Below are positions 15,886 through 24,238 of a stretch of 64,000 nt of DNA, one piece after another. This DNA comes from Nonomuraea gerenzanensis (GTDB lineage Bacteria > Actinomycetota > Actinomycetes > Streptosporangiales > Streptosporangiaceae): the NCBI RefSeq assembly GCF_020215645.1, contig NZ_CP084058.1, positions 2,232,001 to 2,296,000 on the forward strand. Direction: 5' to 3'. The position numbers and the translations under genes are program-made. The stretch's first letter is position 1; the number at the start of each line of letters is the position of its first letter. Under the pieces are notes generated by a model. It saw nothing but the letters and a program-made list of their open reading frames with translations, made no database searches and was not told where the DNA came from.

Positions 15886-16734
15886 CTATCCAGACCGTGC
15901 GAGATGCCGGGCCGCGCTCACCAGCTCGTGCACGTCGGCCTGGCGGTTCCACAGGAACACCACCTCGATCGGCGGCACGTCCTCCTTGATCGGGACGAAC
16001 ACCAGGGTCTCGGGCACGGTGGTGCCCTCGCGCACGCACAAAGCGTAGCCCGCGCCCTCCTTGACCATGGTGACGACCGTGTCGTGGCTGGGCGCCGACG
16101 GGCCCAGGCGGGGGTGCAGGCGCTGGCGTACGAAGGCCTCCAGGAACCGGCGGGCCCCGGCCACGGCGTCGGACGCCGGCATGACCAGCGGCTCGCCCGC
16201 CAGGTCCGACAGCGACAGCGCCTCGTGCTGCGCCAGGTGGTGCTCCCGGTGCAGCAGCGCGCGTACCGGGAAGCGGTGGATGAGCATGCGGCCCACCCCG
16301 CGCGGCAGCGAGCCGGGCGCGTAGCCGAGCCCCGCCTGCAGGGCGCCGTCGGCGATCGACACGATCTGCTCGGCCGTGCCCATCGGTGCCATGCGCAGGC
16401 GGCCGGTGCGTATCTGGGAGAGCAGCCGGGCGGCGACGTCCGCCAGGCCGTCGGCCACGCCCAGGCGGGCGGTGGCGCCCGTGCATCTGGCGGCGGCCAC
16501 GGCCCGCTCGAAGGCGTCCACGGCCACGGTCGCCTGGGCCAGGAACGCCTCGCCTGCCTCGGTGAGCGTCACCCCGCTCGACGATCGGCTGAACAGCTCG
16601 ACGCCGATCTCCTTCTCCAGCGCCCTGAGCTGCTCCGACAGCGTGGGCTGAGCGATGTGCAGCGCGGCGGCGGCCCGGCGGAGGCTGCCTGCTCGCGCGA
16701 TCGCCATCGCGTACCGGACATAGCGTAGATCCAT
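15886..16734 (-). CDS. LysR-family transcriptional regulator
   Basis: LysR-type regulator, 282 residues. HTH at 1-60 (MDLRYVRYAMAIARAGSLRRAAAALHIAQPTLSEQLRALE) and a periplasmic-binding-like effector domain from about 88 with PLVMPASDAVAG and VKEGAGYALCVREG blocks. The gene upstream on the other strand is the KstR2-linked thiolase, 342 bases away, with a site of KstR2 type in between, so this LysR is a second candidate regulator for that thiolase. Effector unknown. Confidence 0.92.
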   Translation of the reverse strand: MDLRYVRYAMAIARAGSLRRAAAALHIAQPTLSEQLRALEKEIGVELFSRSSSGVTLTEAGEAFLAQATVAVDAFERAVAAARCTGATARLGVADGLADVAARLLSQIRTGRLRMAPMGTAEQIVSIADGALQAGLGYAPGSLPRGVGRMLIHRFPVRALLHREHHLAQHEALSLSDLAGEPLVMPASDAVAGARRFLEAFVRQRLHPRLGPSAPSHDTVVTMVKEGAGYALCVREGTTVPETLVFVPIKEDVPPIEVVFLWNRQADVHELVSAARHLARSG

Positions 16735-17076
16735 CGCTCACCTCGGCGTAATGATGATGAGCTATCGGTAGATCGCACCTCCGTATTACAAGAGGGGCCA
16801 GCTTCCGTGAAGATGTCCAGTCACCTGTTCGCGTGGATATTTCCGTCATATCCGGTTAAATCCCTGGTCGGATGGGTTGTGGGGGATTTCGTCCGGGCGG
16901 GCGGAGAATGTCTTGGGACTGGAAATATCGCCATTTCGGGTGACCGGAAATGGGCCGGTGAAAGGCTGGGGCGGAGGGGTGCGGCGTCGGGCGATGCCAA
17001 GCAAGCGCTTGCCTAAAGCGGAATCCCGCCACTAGCGTGGCGAGCGATCAGGACGCACCGGGGGGAAGGAGAGCGC
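16735..17076. other. Intergenic region with the thiolase promoter
   Basis: 342 bases between divergent LysR and thiolase genes. The right half holds operator B (16997-17012), a -35-like TTGCCT at 17009-17014 overlapping it, a TAGCGT -10 box at 17033-17038 (spacing 18) and an AAGGAG ribosome site before the ATG at 17077. A 69-codon frame at 16807-17016 has no family resemblance and is AT-richer than neighbouring genes; I do not call it a gene. Confidence 0.6.
16997..17012. promoter_or_regulatory. KstR2-type operator B
   Basis: On the minus strand GCAAGCGCTTGCTTGG, 15 of 16 of the consensus, with the intact core CAAGCGCTTG. It overlaps the -35-like box of the thiolase promoter, so binding should repress. 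Confidence 0.75.
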
Positions 17077-18147
17077 ATGCAGCCCTTCGCGGGGCGGGCG
17101 GCCGTGGCCGGCATCGGGATGACCCCTCTGAGCAGGGAGTCCGGCCGCGGCGAGCTGGAGCTGGCGGCCGACGCGTGCCGGGCGGCGTGCGCGGACGCCG
17201 GCCTCGCGCCGGCCGAGGTGGACGCCGTCCTCAGCTACCACCTGAACGACTCCGCCCCCGTCGTCCAGGTCGCCAGGACCCTCGGCATCGAACGGCTCGG
17301 CTGGCACAACGACATCGCGGGCGGCGGCACCCAGACGGCCTCGATCCTCGGCGACGCCGCCATGCTCATCCACTGCGGCCTGGCCCGCAACGTCCTCGTC
17401 TACCGCGCCCTCAACGGCCGCTCAGGCAAGCGCATGAACACCGTCTCCACCGGCCCCCAGGAACGCTTCACGTACGGACTGGCCGGGCCCATCCCGATGT
17501 TCGCCCTGGCCGCCACCCGCTACCTGCACGACACCGGCCTCACGGCCGAGCACCTGCACGCCGTCGTCGCCCAGTCCAGGCAGAACGCCGGGACGAACCC
17601 GCGCGCCCTGCGCCGCGAGCCGCTCGAACTCGCCGGCTACCTGGCCAAACCGTACGTGTGCACGCCGCTGCGCACGGCCGACTGCTGCCAGGAGACCGAC
17701 GGGGCGTGCGCCCTGCTGGTCAGCGGCGTGCTGGACGGGCCGCGCGTACGGGCCGTGGTGCGCGGCGGCGGCCCCGGCTGCTCGGCGATGGACCGCGCGC
17801 CCGACGTCACGGCCGTCTTCTCGGCGTACGTGGCCCCCATGCTCTGGGAGGCGTCCGGGCTGCGGCCGGCGGACGTGGACGTGGCGCTGCTCTACGACGC
17901 CTACTCCTGGCTGGTGCCCCGGCAACTGGAGGACTTCGGGCTGGTGGGGCGGGGGGAGCTGGGGGCGTACCTGCTGGAGCGCCGCCACGCCTGGGTGAAC
18001 CCGCACGGCGGGCTGCTGTCCGAGGGGTACGTGCACGGGCTGAACAACGTGGCCCAGGCCGTGCGCTCGCTGCGCTCGGGTGGTGAGGTGGCGCTGGTGA
18101 CGGGGTTCGGCGGCAGTTACGGGAGCGCGGCTTTGCTCGTACGGTGA
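17077..18147 (+). CDS. Ltp2-like lipid-transfer thiolase/aldolase
   Basis: Thiolase-superfamily protein of the SCP-x/lipid-transfer group, 356 residues. Blocks are AVAGIGMTPLSRESG at the start, DCCQETDGACALLVSG near residue 208, LLYDAYSWLVPRQLEDFG near 270 and HGGLLSEGYVHGLNN near 310. The active-site Cys-His-Cys set of true thiolases is not evident. Two tyrosines, in the YDAY and EGYVHG motifs, sit where Ltp2-type steroid side-chain aldolases keep catalytic tyrosines (from memory of that family). Ltp2-type enzymes need a DUF35 partner, but none follows here; the paralogue at 59855 has one. KstR2-type operator B controls its promoter. Confidence 0.85.
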   Translation: MQPFAGRAAVAGIGMTPLSRESGRGELELAADACRAACADAGLAPAEVDAVLSYHLNDSAPVVQVARTLGIERLGWHNDIAGGGTQTASILGDAAMLIHCGLARNVLVYRALNGRSGKRMNTVSTGPQERFTYGLAGPIPMFALAATRYLHDTGLTAEHLHAVVAQSRQNAGTNPRALRREPLELAGYLAKPYVCTPLRTADCCQETDGACALLVSGVLDGPRVRAVVRGGGPGCSAMDRAPDVTAVFSAYVAPMLWEASGLRPADVDVALLYDAYSWLVPRQLEDFGLVGRGELGAYLLERRHAWVNPHGGLLSEGYVHGLNNVAQAVRSLRSGGEVALVTGFGGSYGSAALLVR

Positions 18148-18222
18148 AATGCCGGGGGATGCTGTGACATGTAACGGGTGTCCCAGTCCCGAGCCCGAGG
18201 AGGCCGACCATGGGGACCGCCC

Positions 18223-18756
18223 GTGGATGACGACCGGAAACACCGGTTCGAGGCCGTCTACAAGGAGACGTACGAGCACATACTCGGCTATGCCGTACGC
18301 CGCTGCGAGTCCCCCGAGGACGCGGCGGACGTGGTCGCCGAGACCTTCGCCATCGCCTGGCGCCGCTTCGACGCCCTGCCGGCCGGCGGCGAGGCCAGGC
18401 TCTGGCTGTACGGCGTCGCCCGCAACGTGCTGGCCAACCACCGGCGCGGCCTGGCCCGGCACCGGCACAGCAGCCTGACCCTCGTCGCCGACGTGGCCGA
18501 CCTGTACGCGTACTCGCCGGAGGGCAGCGTCGAGCTGAGCACGATCGCACACGCGTTCCGCGAGCTGTCCGACGACGACCGCGAGCTGATCTCGCTGGTC
18601 GCCTGGGAGGGGCTGGACCACGGGGAGATCGCCCGGGTCCTGAGCTGCTCGCGCAACGCCGCGCGCATCCGCCTCCATCGCGCCCGCAAACGCCTGTCCA
18701 AGGCCCTGTCCAACGCCGGATTCACGACCGACGGCTTCGCTGTGGAGTTCATATGA
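18223..18756 (+). CDS. ECF RNA polymerase sigma factor
   Basis: Sigma-70 ECF-type protein, 177 residues from the GTG at 18223. Region 2 is FEAVYKETYEHILGYAVRRC with ESPEDAADVVAETFAIAWRRF; region 4 is FRELSDDDRELISLVAWEGLDHGEIARVLSCSRNAARIRLHRARKRL. An in-frame GTG at 18178 would add 15 residues of low likelihood; an AGGAGG at about 18199 fits neither start ideally, so the start is uncertain. The gene ends in an ATGA overlap with the membrane protein gene, the common arrangement for a sigma factor and its membrane regulator. Confidence 0.9.
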   Translation: MDDDRKHRFEAVYKETYEHILGYAVRRCESPEDAADVVAETFAIAWRRFDALPAGGEARLWLYGVARNVLANHRRGLARHRHSSLTLVADVADLYAYSPEGSVELSTIAHAFRELSDDDRELISLVAWEGLDHGEIARVLSCSRNAARIRLHRARKRLSKALSNAGFTTDGFAVEFI

Positions 18757-19628
18757 ACGAGCTGAGCAACCTCGCCAGAGTCAGGGACGAGCAGCTGTCG
18801 GGGCGGGCGTCCGGCGCGGGGGCGCGGGCCCTGTTCGACGCGATCACCGCCGAGAGCCCGGAGGCTCTGCCGGCGCCCGCCAGGCCGCGCCGTCGCGCCA
18901 GGCGTCTCCTGGTGAGCGTCGCCGCCGCCACGGCGCTGGCCGCCGGCGTGACGGTCGTCAACGTGACAGGGGGTGCCACGGTGTCCTACGCCAGCGCGGA
19001 GCTGGACATCACCCGGGAGGGCGGCGAATGGGTGGCCCGGATCAAGGATCCCTACGCCGAGCACGACAAGTTCACCCGGGGCTTCGCGGCGGTCGGGCTG
19101 GACGTCCGCGTACAGATCGTGCCCACCTCGCCCAGCCGGGCGGGGAAGATGCTCCAGCTCGGCGGGTCCGGCCCGGGCATGCGCGTCTCGACCGGGACCG
19201 AGCCCGAGTCGTGCGAGGCGGGGCGGCCGGGATGCGCCTTGGTGATCAGGGTGCCCGTCGGTGCTGCGGGTGGGGCTTGGGTCAAGTTCGGCCGGTTGGC
19301 CCGGCCGGGGGAGGCTTACGACCTTCCTGGGCGGGCCAATGCTGCGGGGGAGCCGTTGGAGGGGGTCGTGGTCAGCGGGCGGACTGTGGGGGAGATGAGG
19401 GAGGAGGCTCGCAGGCGGGGGGTGCGGGTGGTTCTTCAGGTCATCACGCCGCAGGAGAACTATGAGGGGTATTCCATTCGGCGGGGGGAGAAGTCGGGTG
19501 GGGTTCGGGATGACTGGTTCGTGTGGGAGGCGGAGTCGGTGGCGGCGGATGTGGTGAGGCTGTTGGTCACCGAGGAGCGGTTGCCTAAGAGTCCGGTGTA
19601 CGGGGACATGGAGCCGCCGGTCGGGTGA
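18753..19628 (+). CDS. Membrane-anchored protein, putative anti-sigma partner
   Basis: 291-residue protein with an N-terminal cytoplasmic part of about 50 residues, a basic stop (RPRRRARR), one membrane helix (LLVSVAAATALAAGVTVVNV, about 51-70) and an exported domain. This is the topology of the CU044_5270-like group found next to actinobacterial ECF sigma genes. There is no zinc-binding HxxxCxxC motif, so it is not a classical ZAS anti-sigma factor; the role is inferred from the 4-base overlap with the sigma gene. Base composition changes in the last third, where GGG/GGT codons increase, but the frame stays open. Confidence 0.75.
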   Translation: MNELSNLARVRDEQLSGRASGAGARALFDAITAESPEALPAPARPRRRARRLLVSVAAATALAAGVTVVNVTGGATVSYASAELDITREGGEWVARIKDPYAEHDKFTRGFAAVGLDVRVQIVPTSPSRAGKMLQLGGSGPGMRVSTGTEPESCEAGRPGCALVIRVPVGAAGGAWVKFGRLARPGEAYDLPGRANAAGEPLEGVVVSGRTVGEMREEARRRGVRVVLQVITPQENYEGYSIRRGEKSGGVRDDWFVWEAESVAADVVRLLVTEERLPKSPVYGDMEPPVG

Positions 19629-19635
19629 CGGTCCA

Positions 19636-19712
19636 GCGGCTAGGGGGCCGGGTGGCGGTCGGTGGCTAGGTGGCCGGGTGGCGGTCGGCGGCTAGGTGGC
19701 TGGGTGGCGTCG
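19636..19712. repeat. 26-base tandem repeat after a stop codon
   Basis: Three copies of a 26-base unit beginning GCGGCTAGGGGGCCGGGTGG (the last one 25 bases), starting 8 bases after the membrane protein stop, each copy containing CTAGG. It separates two convergent genes. Confidence 0.8.
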
Positions 19713-19753
19713 GTGGTCGCGGGGCGGCCGGCCGGGGAGGGCTCGCGGGTGGA

Positions 19754-20968
19754 TCATGCGGGGGTGGTGAAGGCCGCGTGGAGCGCCTTCGCCCTCTCGG
19801 CCGGCAACACCATGCGGGCGGCCAGCCAAGCCGCCGCACCGGCCGCGTCACCCGCCACCGCGATCGGCTGCGCCGCTTCCGCCGCGTGCCGCCCCGCCGC
19901 GGACGCCGCCTTCGCGCCGTCTGCAGCTCCCGCGCCGTCTGCCGCTCCGGCGCCGTCTGCCGCTCTGGCGCCGTCTGCCGCTCCGGGGCCGCCTGCAGCT
20001 CCCGCGCCGCCCGTCGCCGGCGCGACCCCGCTCGACAGCAGTTCGATGACGGCCTGCCGCACCGGCCCCTCGCTGGTGAGCACGCTTCCGGCGAGCACCA
20101 CAGGCCCGGAGCCGTGCACGCTGCGCAAGGTCGCCACCAGGCGAACGGCAGCCTCATGCACGATCTCCAAAGCCACCGGATCACCCGCCGTGGCCGCCCG
20201 GCTGACCAACGGCGCCAGTTCGGCCAGCGCGAGCGGCGGCCGCGCGTACACCGCCGCCGCCAGCCGCGCCACGGGATCCTCACCCAGCCCCTCAGGCAGG
20301 AGACGCCGCACGACGAGCGCCACCAGCTCACCCCCAAGCCCTGCCCCGCCTCCTGCCGCCGTGCCGCCTCCTCCTGCGGCGCTTCTCACCGCTCCACCTG
20401 CCACCACGCCGCTTCCCCCCACCCCGGCAAGCACCGCACCGTGCCCCATCGGAGCACCCCCACCGCCGTCCGCCAGGGCGCGGATCGTGGCACGGGCGGC
20501 GGCGCGGCCGAGCCAGAAGGCCGACCCCTCGTCACCGAGCTGCCACCCGAACCCATCGCCGACGGCAACAGCCCGATGGCCGATGATTCTTGCCGCGATC
20601 GCCCCCGTCCCCGAGATCAGCACACTCCCGGAAGCCTCCGCCGTACCACCGGCGAAGGCCGTCACGATGTCGCCCACGGAGACGACCGGCACCCCGGGCA
20701 GCACCTCACCGAAGACCCGGGACGCCAGCGCGGCACAAGCCTCCGGATTCCCGGCCACCCCCACCACCACCGCCTCCACCTGCGACGAGGCAACGTCAAG
20801 CAGAGCACCCCGCACAGCAGCGGTGAGATGGGCAGCGGCCGGCTCCCGGCCGAGCGCCCCCGGGTTGGCCCCGCCCGCACACCCCCGCCCCACCGGCTCG
20901 CCCGCCACAGTGAAGAGCGCCGCCCGCGACGACGTACCCCCGGCATCCACCCCAAGAACCAGTCGCAT
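19754..20968 (-). CDS. BadF/BadG-family sugar kinase (N-acetylglucosamine-kinase-like), module A
   Basis: ASKHA-fold kinase of the BadF/BadG/BcrA/BcrD group, to which N-acetylglucosamine kinases belong, 404 residues. Phosphate-1 motif VLGVDAGGTSSRAALF at 4-19, phosphate-2 region VLISGTGAIAARI near 130, and DGFGWQLGDEGSAFWLG, the adenosine-site HEAAVRLVATLR and GPVVLAGSVL motifs follow. Likely phosphorylates an amino sugar; neighbours are an RpiR regulator and an SIS isomerase. Two Gly/Ala-rich insertions are absent from the paralogue at 29094: one near 185-215 and a hexapeptide repeat near 320-355 built from an 18-base repeat. Start ATG 20968, leaderless or nearly so. Confidence 0.9.
   Translation of the reverse strand: MRLVLGVDAGGTSSRAALFTVAGEPVGRGCAGGANPGALGREPAAAHLTAAVRGALLDVASSQVEAVVVGVAGNPEACAALASRVFGEVLPGVPVVSVGDIVTAFAGGTAEASGSVLISGTGAIAARIIGHRAVAVGDGFGWQLGDEGSAFWLGRAAARATIRALADGGGGAPMGHGAVLAGVGGSGVVAGGAVRSAAGGGGTAAGGGAGLGGELVALVVRRLLPEGLGEDPVARLAAAVYARPPLALAELAPLVSRAATAGDPVALEIVHEAAVRLVATLRSVHGSGPVVLAGSVLTSEGPVRQAVIELLSSGVAPATGGAGAAGGPGAADGARAADGAGAADGAGAADGAKAASAAGRHAAEAAQPIAVAGDAAGAAAWLAARMVLPAERAKALHAAFTTPA
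19914..20003. repeat. 18-base tandem repeat inside kinase A
   Basis: Five units of the pattern GCGCCGTCTGCCGCTCCG, the first and last diverged, encode AADGAx/AAGGPx hexapeptides on the minus strand in a surface loop. The repeat keeps the frame. Confidence 0.85.
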
Positions 20969-20992
20969 GTCAAAAATTATTGCCCAGCCGCC

Positions 20993-21021
20993 TTGACGGC
21001 ACCATCCCCTGAGCATAATTA
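20993..21021 (+). promoter_or_regulatory. Promoter of rpiR-like gene A
   Basis: -35 TTGACG at 20993-20998, 17-base spacer, -10 TAATTA at 21016-21021, then 7 bases to the GTG start (leaderless). The AT-rich words AAAAATTATT (20972-20981) and ATAATTAT (21015-21022) are the candidate RpiR sites and recur in part at the promoter of module B. Confidence 0.6.
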
Positions 21022-21028
21022 TCACCGC

Positions 21029-21895
21029 GTGGAACTCCTCAACCGCATCAGAGCCGACCAGCACGACATGCCCGAGGCCCTGCGCAAGGTGGCCGACGCC
21101 ATCCTCGACGGCCCCGCGGAGGCCGCCCGGCTGACCATCGTCGACCTGGCCGAGCGGAGCGGGACGTCCACGGCCACCATCACCCGCTTCTGCCGCGCCC
21201 TCGGCTTCGCCGGGTACGCGGAGCTGCGGGTGGCCATCGCCACCGAGACCGGCCGGGTCGCGCAGCAGACCTGGGAGACCGACATCGGCCAGGAGATCCT
21301 GCCCGACGACAGCCTCGAGCGGGTGCTGGGCGTCGTCTCCGGCAACGACATCCGCCTGATCCAGGAGACCCGCGACCAGCTCGACCTGGCCGTGGTGGAG
21401 AAGGTCGCGCAGGCGGTGGCGCGGGCGGGGCGGGTGCTGCTGTTCGGGGTGTCGAGCAGCGCCGCCGTGGCCAGCGAGATGGAGTACCGGTTGCAGCGCA
21501 TGCGCGTACCGACCTGGAGCAGGTCCGACGCGCACAGCGCATTGACCGACGCGGCGCTGCTCGGCCAGGGGGACGTGGCGATCGGCATCTCCCACAGCGG
21601 CAGGACCCGCGAGGTCATCGAGGTGCTGGCGGAGGCGAGCAGCCACGGCGCGATCACCGTGGCCGTCACCTCGCAGCCCAGATCGCCGCTGGCCGAGGTG
21701 GCCGAGCTGGTCCTGACCACGGCGAGCCGGGCGACGAGCTTCCGGTCGGAGGGGTTCGCCGCGATCCACTCGCAGTTGCTGGTGCTCGACGTCGTGTACG
21801 TGTCGGTCGCGCAACGCACCTACGAACGTACGAAACAGGCTTTCGACGTCACTGTCAGGGCGGTGGCCGGCCACCGGCTCCCCGCAGGCGACTGA
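21029..21895 (+). CDS. RpiR-family transcriptional regulator, module A
   Basis: RpiR/MurR-type regulator, 288 residues. N-terminal HTH_6 domain (residues about 5-80: MPEALRKVADAILDGPAEAA, then LTIVDLAERSGTSTATITRFCRALG) and a C-terminal SIS domain from about 125 (VLLFGVSSSAAVASEM, AIGISHSGRTREVIEVL, AVTSQPRSPLAE). SIS domains in this family sense phosphosugars. The start is GTG at 21029, placed 7 bases after the -10 box; a longer frame upstream runs through the promoter and is rejected. It faces kinase A and is followed by the SIS isomerase gene, so it probably controls both arms of the module. Close paralogue at 30160. Confidence 0.92.
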   Translation: MELLNRIRADQHDMPEALRKVADAILDGPAEAARLTIVDLAERSGTSTATITRFCRALGFAGYAELRVAIATETGRVAQQTWETDIGQEILPDDSLERVLGVVSGNDIRLIQETRDQLDLAVVEKVAQAVARAGRVLLFGVSSSAAVASEMEYRLQRMRVPTWSRSDAHSALTDAALLGQGDVAIGISHSGRTREVIEVLAEASSHGAITVAVTSQPRSPLAEVAELVLTTASRATSFRSEGFAAIHSQLLVLDVVYVSVAQRTYERTKQAFDVTVRAVAGHRLPAGD

Positions 21896-21949
21896 GCAGA
21901 CCGCCGGGAGCAGACCGCCGGGAGCAGACAGCCGGGAGCAGACCGCCGG
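21894..21949. repeat. 14-base tandem repeat between rpiR A and the SIS gene
   Basis: Four copies of GAGCAGACCGCCGG (one with a single change), beginning inside the RpiR stop codon, followed by a partial copy, 24 bases before the SIS gene start. It lengthens an otherwise short operon junction. Confidence 0.85.
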
Positions 21950-21973
21950 GAGCACGAACCAGGAAAGGAACGC

Positions 21974-22720
<747 letters not shown>

Positions 22721-22822
22721 CCCCGCACGGGGCTGGGCCGCGACGGCTCACACAGCGCCACCAGCTCTCTTCGGCATGCACAAATCTCGGGGGCCGCACA
22801 ACCTGCAAGGAGAACCCCACCC

Positions 22823-24181
22823 ATGTCCCGAATTTTCGGAAAACTCCTCCTCTCCTTAGCCCTCCCCGCCATCCTCGTCGCAGCAACCCTGATCGCCGCG
22901 CCGGCCAACGCCGCCCAAGCCGTCCGCCTCCAGTACCGCACCAGCGCCCCCGGCCCCACCACCGCCCAGGCCGAGCCCTGGCTGCGCCTGTTCAACGACG
23001 GCACCACCACGATCCCGCTCAACCAGGTCAAGATCCGCTACTACCTCACCGGTACGGAGACCTACCGCTTCGCCTGCTCCTGGGCCGTGGTCGGCTGCTC
23101 CACGATCACCGGCAGGTTCGCCCCCCAGGAGGGCGGCAAGCAGTACCTGGAGGTGGGCTTCACCGGCGGGAGCCTCAACCCGGGCCAGAACACGAACGAC
23201 ATGCAGCTGCGCTTCTACCGCGCCGACTGGCAGACGTTCACCCAGAGCGACGACTACTCCTACGGCCCGAACACCGCGTACACCAACTGGGACAAGATCA
23301 CGGTCTACGTGAACGGCCAGCTCGCCTGGGGCAACCCCACGGGCACCGACCCCGACCCCGATCCCGACCCGACCGACCCGCCGGGTGGCGGCACCGGCGA
23401 GCTGTTCGACGACTTCACCTACTCGGGCCCGAACGACCCGCTCCTCGCCCAGCGCGGCTGGACCGTGCGCTCCAGCTCCGGCGGCCCCGGCGTGCCCGGC
23501 GCCACCTGGTCGCCCGGCGCCGTCTCGTTCCCCGGCGGCCTGCTGACGCTCGACTCCTCCACGAACGGCACCGCCGCCGGCACCGTCCAGACCGAGCTGT
23601 CCACCGCGAGCCGCAAGTTCCGCGAGGGCACCTACGCGGCTCGCGTGCGCTTCAGCGACGCCCCCACCTCCGGCCCCGACGGCGAGCACGTCGTGCAGAC
23701 GTTCTTCACCATCACCCCGCTGCGCTTCAACCTGGACCCGGACTACGGCGAGCTCGACTTCGAGTACCTGCCGAACGGCGGCTGGGGCGAGCCGTCGAAC
23801 ATCCTGTACGCCACGAGCTGGGAGACCTACCAGGGCGAGCCGTGGCAGGCCGTCAACACCCACACCGAGGAGCGCACGAGCTTCGCCGGCTGGCACGACC
23901 TGGTGATCCAGGTCTCGGGTGGCCGGATCAAGTACTACGTGGACGGCCGCCTGTTCGCCGACCACGGTGACATCTACTATCCCGAGACCCCGATGTGGAT
24001 CATGTTCAACCAGTGGTTCATCGATCTGCAGGCGGCCACGGGGACCCGTACGTACCGGCAGCAGGTCGACTACCTCTACCACAGCAAGAACGAGGTCGTC
24101 GCGCCCGCCACCGTCCTGAGCAGGGTCGCCGCGCTGCGTGCCGGCGGCACCGCGTTCAAGGACACCGTCCCCAACCCGTGA
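22823..24181 (+). CDS. Secreted CBM3 and GH16-like glycan hydrolase
   Basis: Secreted modular enzyme, 452 residues. Signal peptide 1-31 (KLLLSLALPAILVAATLIAAPANA, cut after the final Ala). Residues about 34-172 form a family 3 cellulose/chitin-binding module (VRLQYRTSAPG, then PWLRLFNDGTTTIPLNQVKIRYYLT). A linker DPDPDPDPTDP separates it from a jelly-roll domain (about 195-430) with the GH16 motif ELDFE at 310-314, in which Glu310, Asp312 and Glu314 fit nucleophile, helper and acid/base. The target could be a beta-glucan or related polymer; position in an amino-sugar operon hints at chitin-associated material. An AGGAG ribosome site precedes ATG 22823. Confidence 0.88.
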   Translation: MSRIFGKLLLSLALPAILVAATLIAAPANAAQAVRLQYRTSAPGPTTAQAEPWLRLFNDGTTTIPLNQVKIRYYLTGTETYRFACSWAVVGCSTITGRFAPQEGGKQYLEVGFTGGSLNPGQNTNDMQLRFYRADWQTFTQSDDYSYGPNTAYTNWDKITVYVNGQLAWGNPTGTDPDPDPDPTDPPGGGTGELFDDFTYSGPNDPLLAQRGWTVRSSSGGPGVPGATWSPGAVSFPGGLLTLDSSTNGTAAGTVQTELSTASRKFREGTYAARVRFSDAPTSGPDGEHVVQTFFTITPLRFNLDPDYGELDFEYLPNGGWGEPSNILYATSWETYQGEPWQAVNTHTEERTSFAGWHDLVIQVSGGRIKYYVDGRLFADHGDIYYPETPMWIMFNQWFIDLQAATGTRTYRQQVDYLYHSKNEVVAPATVLSRVAALRAGGTAFKDTVPNP

Positions 24182-24188
24182 CATACCC

Positions 24189-24215
24189 CCCGCGCCCGCC
24201 TCGCGCGGGCGCGGG
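24189..24215 (+). terminator. GC-rich hairpin between GH16 and binding-protein genes
   Basis: Eleven-base stem CCCGCGCCCGC, loop CTCGC, GCGGGCGCGGG, 7 bases after the GH16 stop and 23 before the next start. There is no T tract, so it may stabilise the upstream mRNA end or reduce read-through rather than stop it. Confidence 0.55.
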
Positions 24216-24238
24216 CACCCCCCGTGAAGAGGAACGCC

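Noticed and set aside
16807..17016. 69-codon frame MKMSSHLFAW between the LysR and thiolase genes
   Set aside because: No family resemblance; it runs into operator B.
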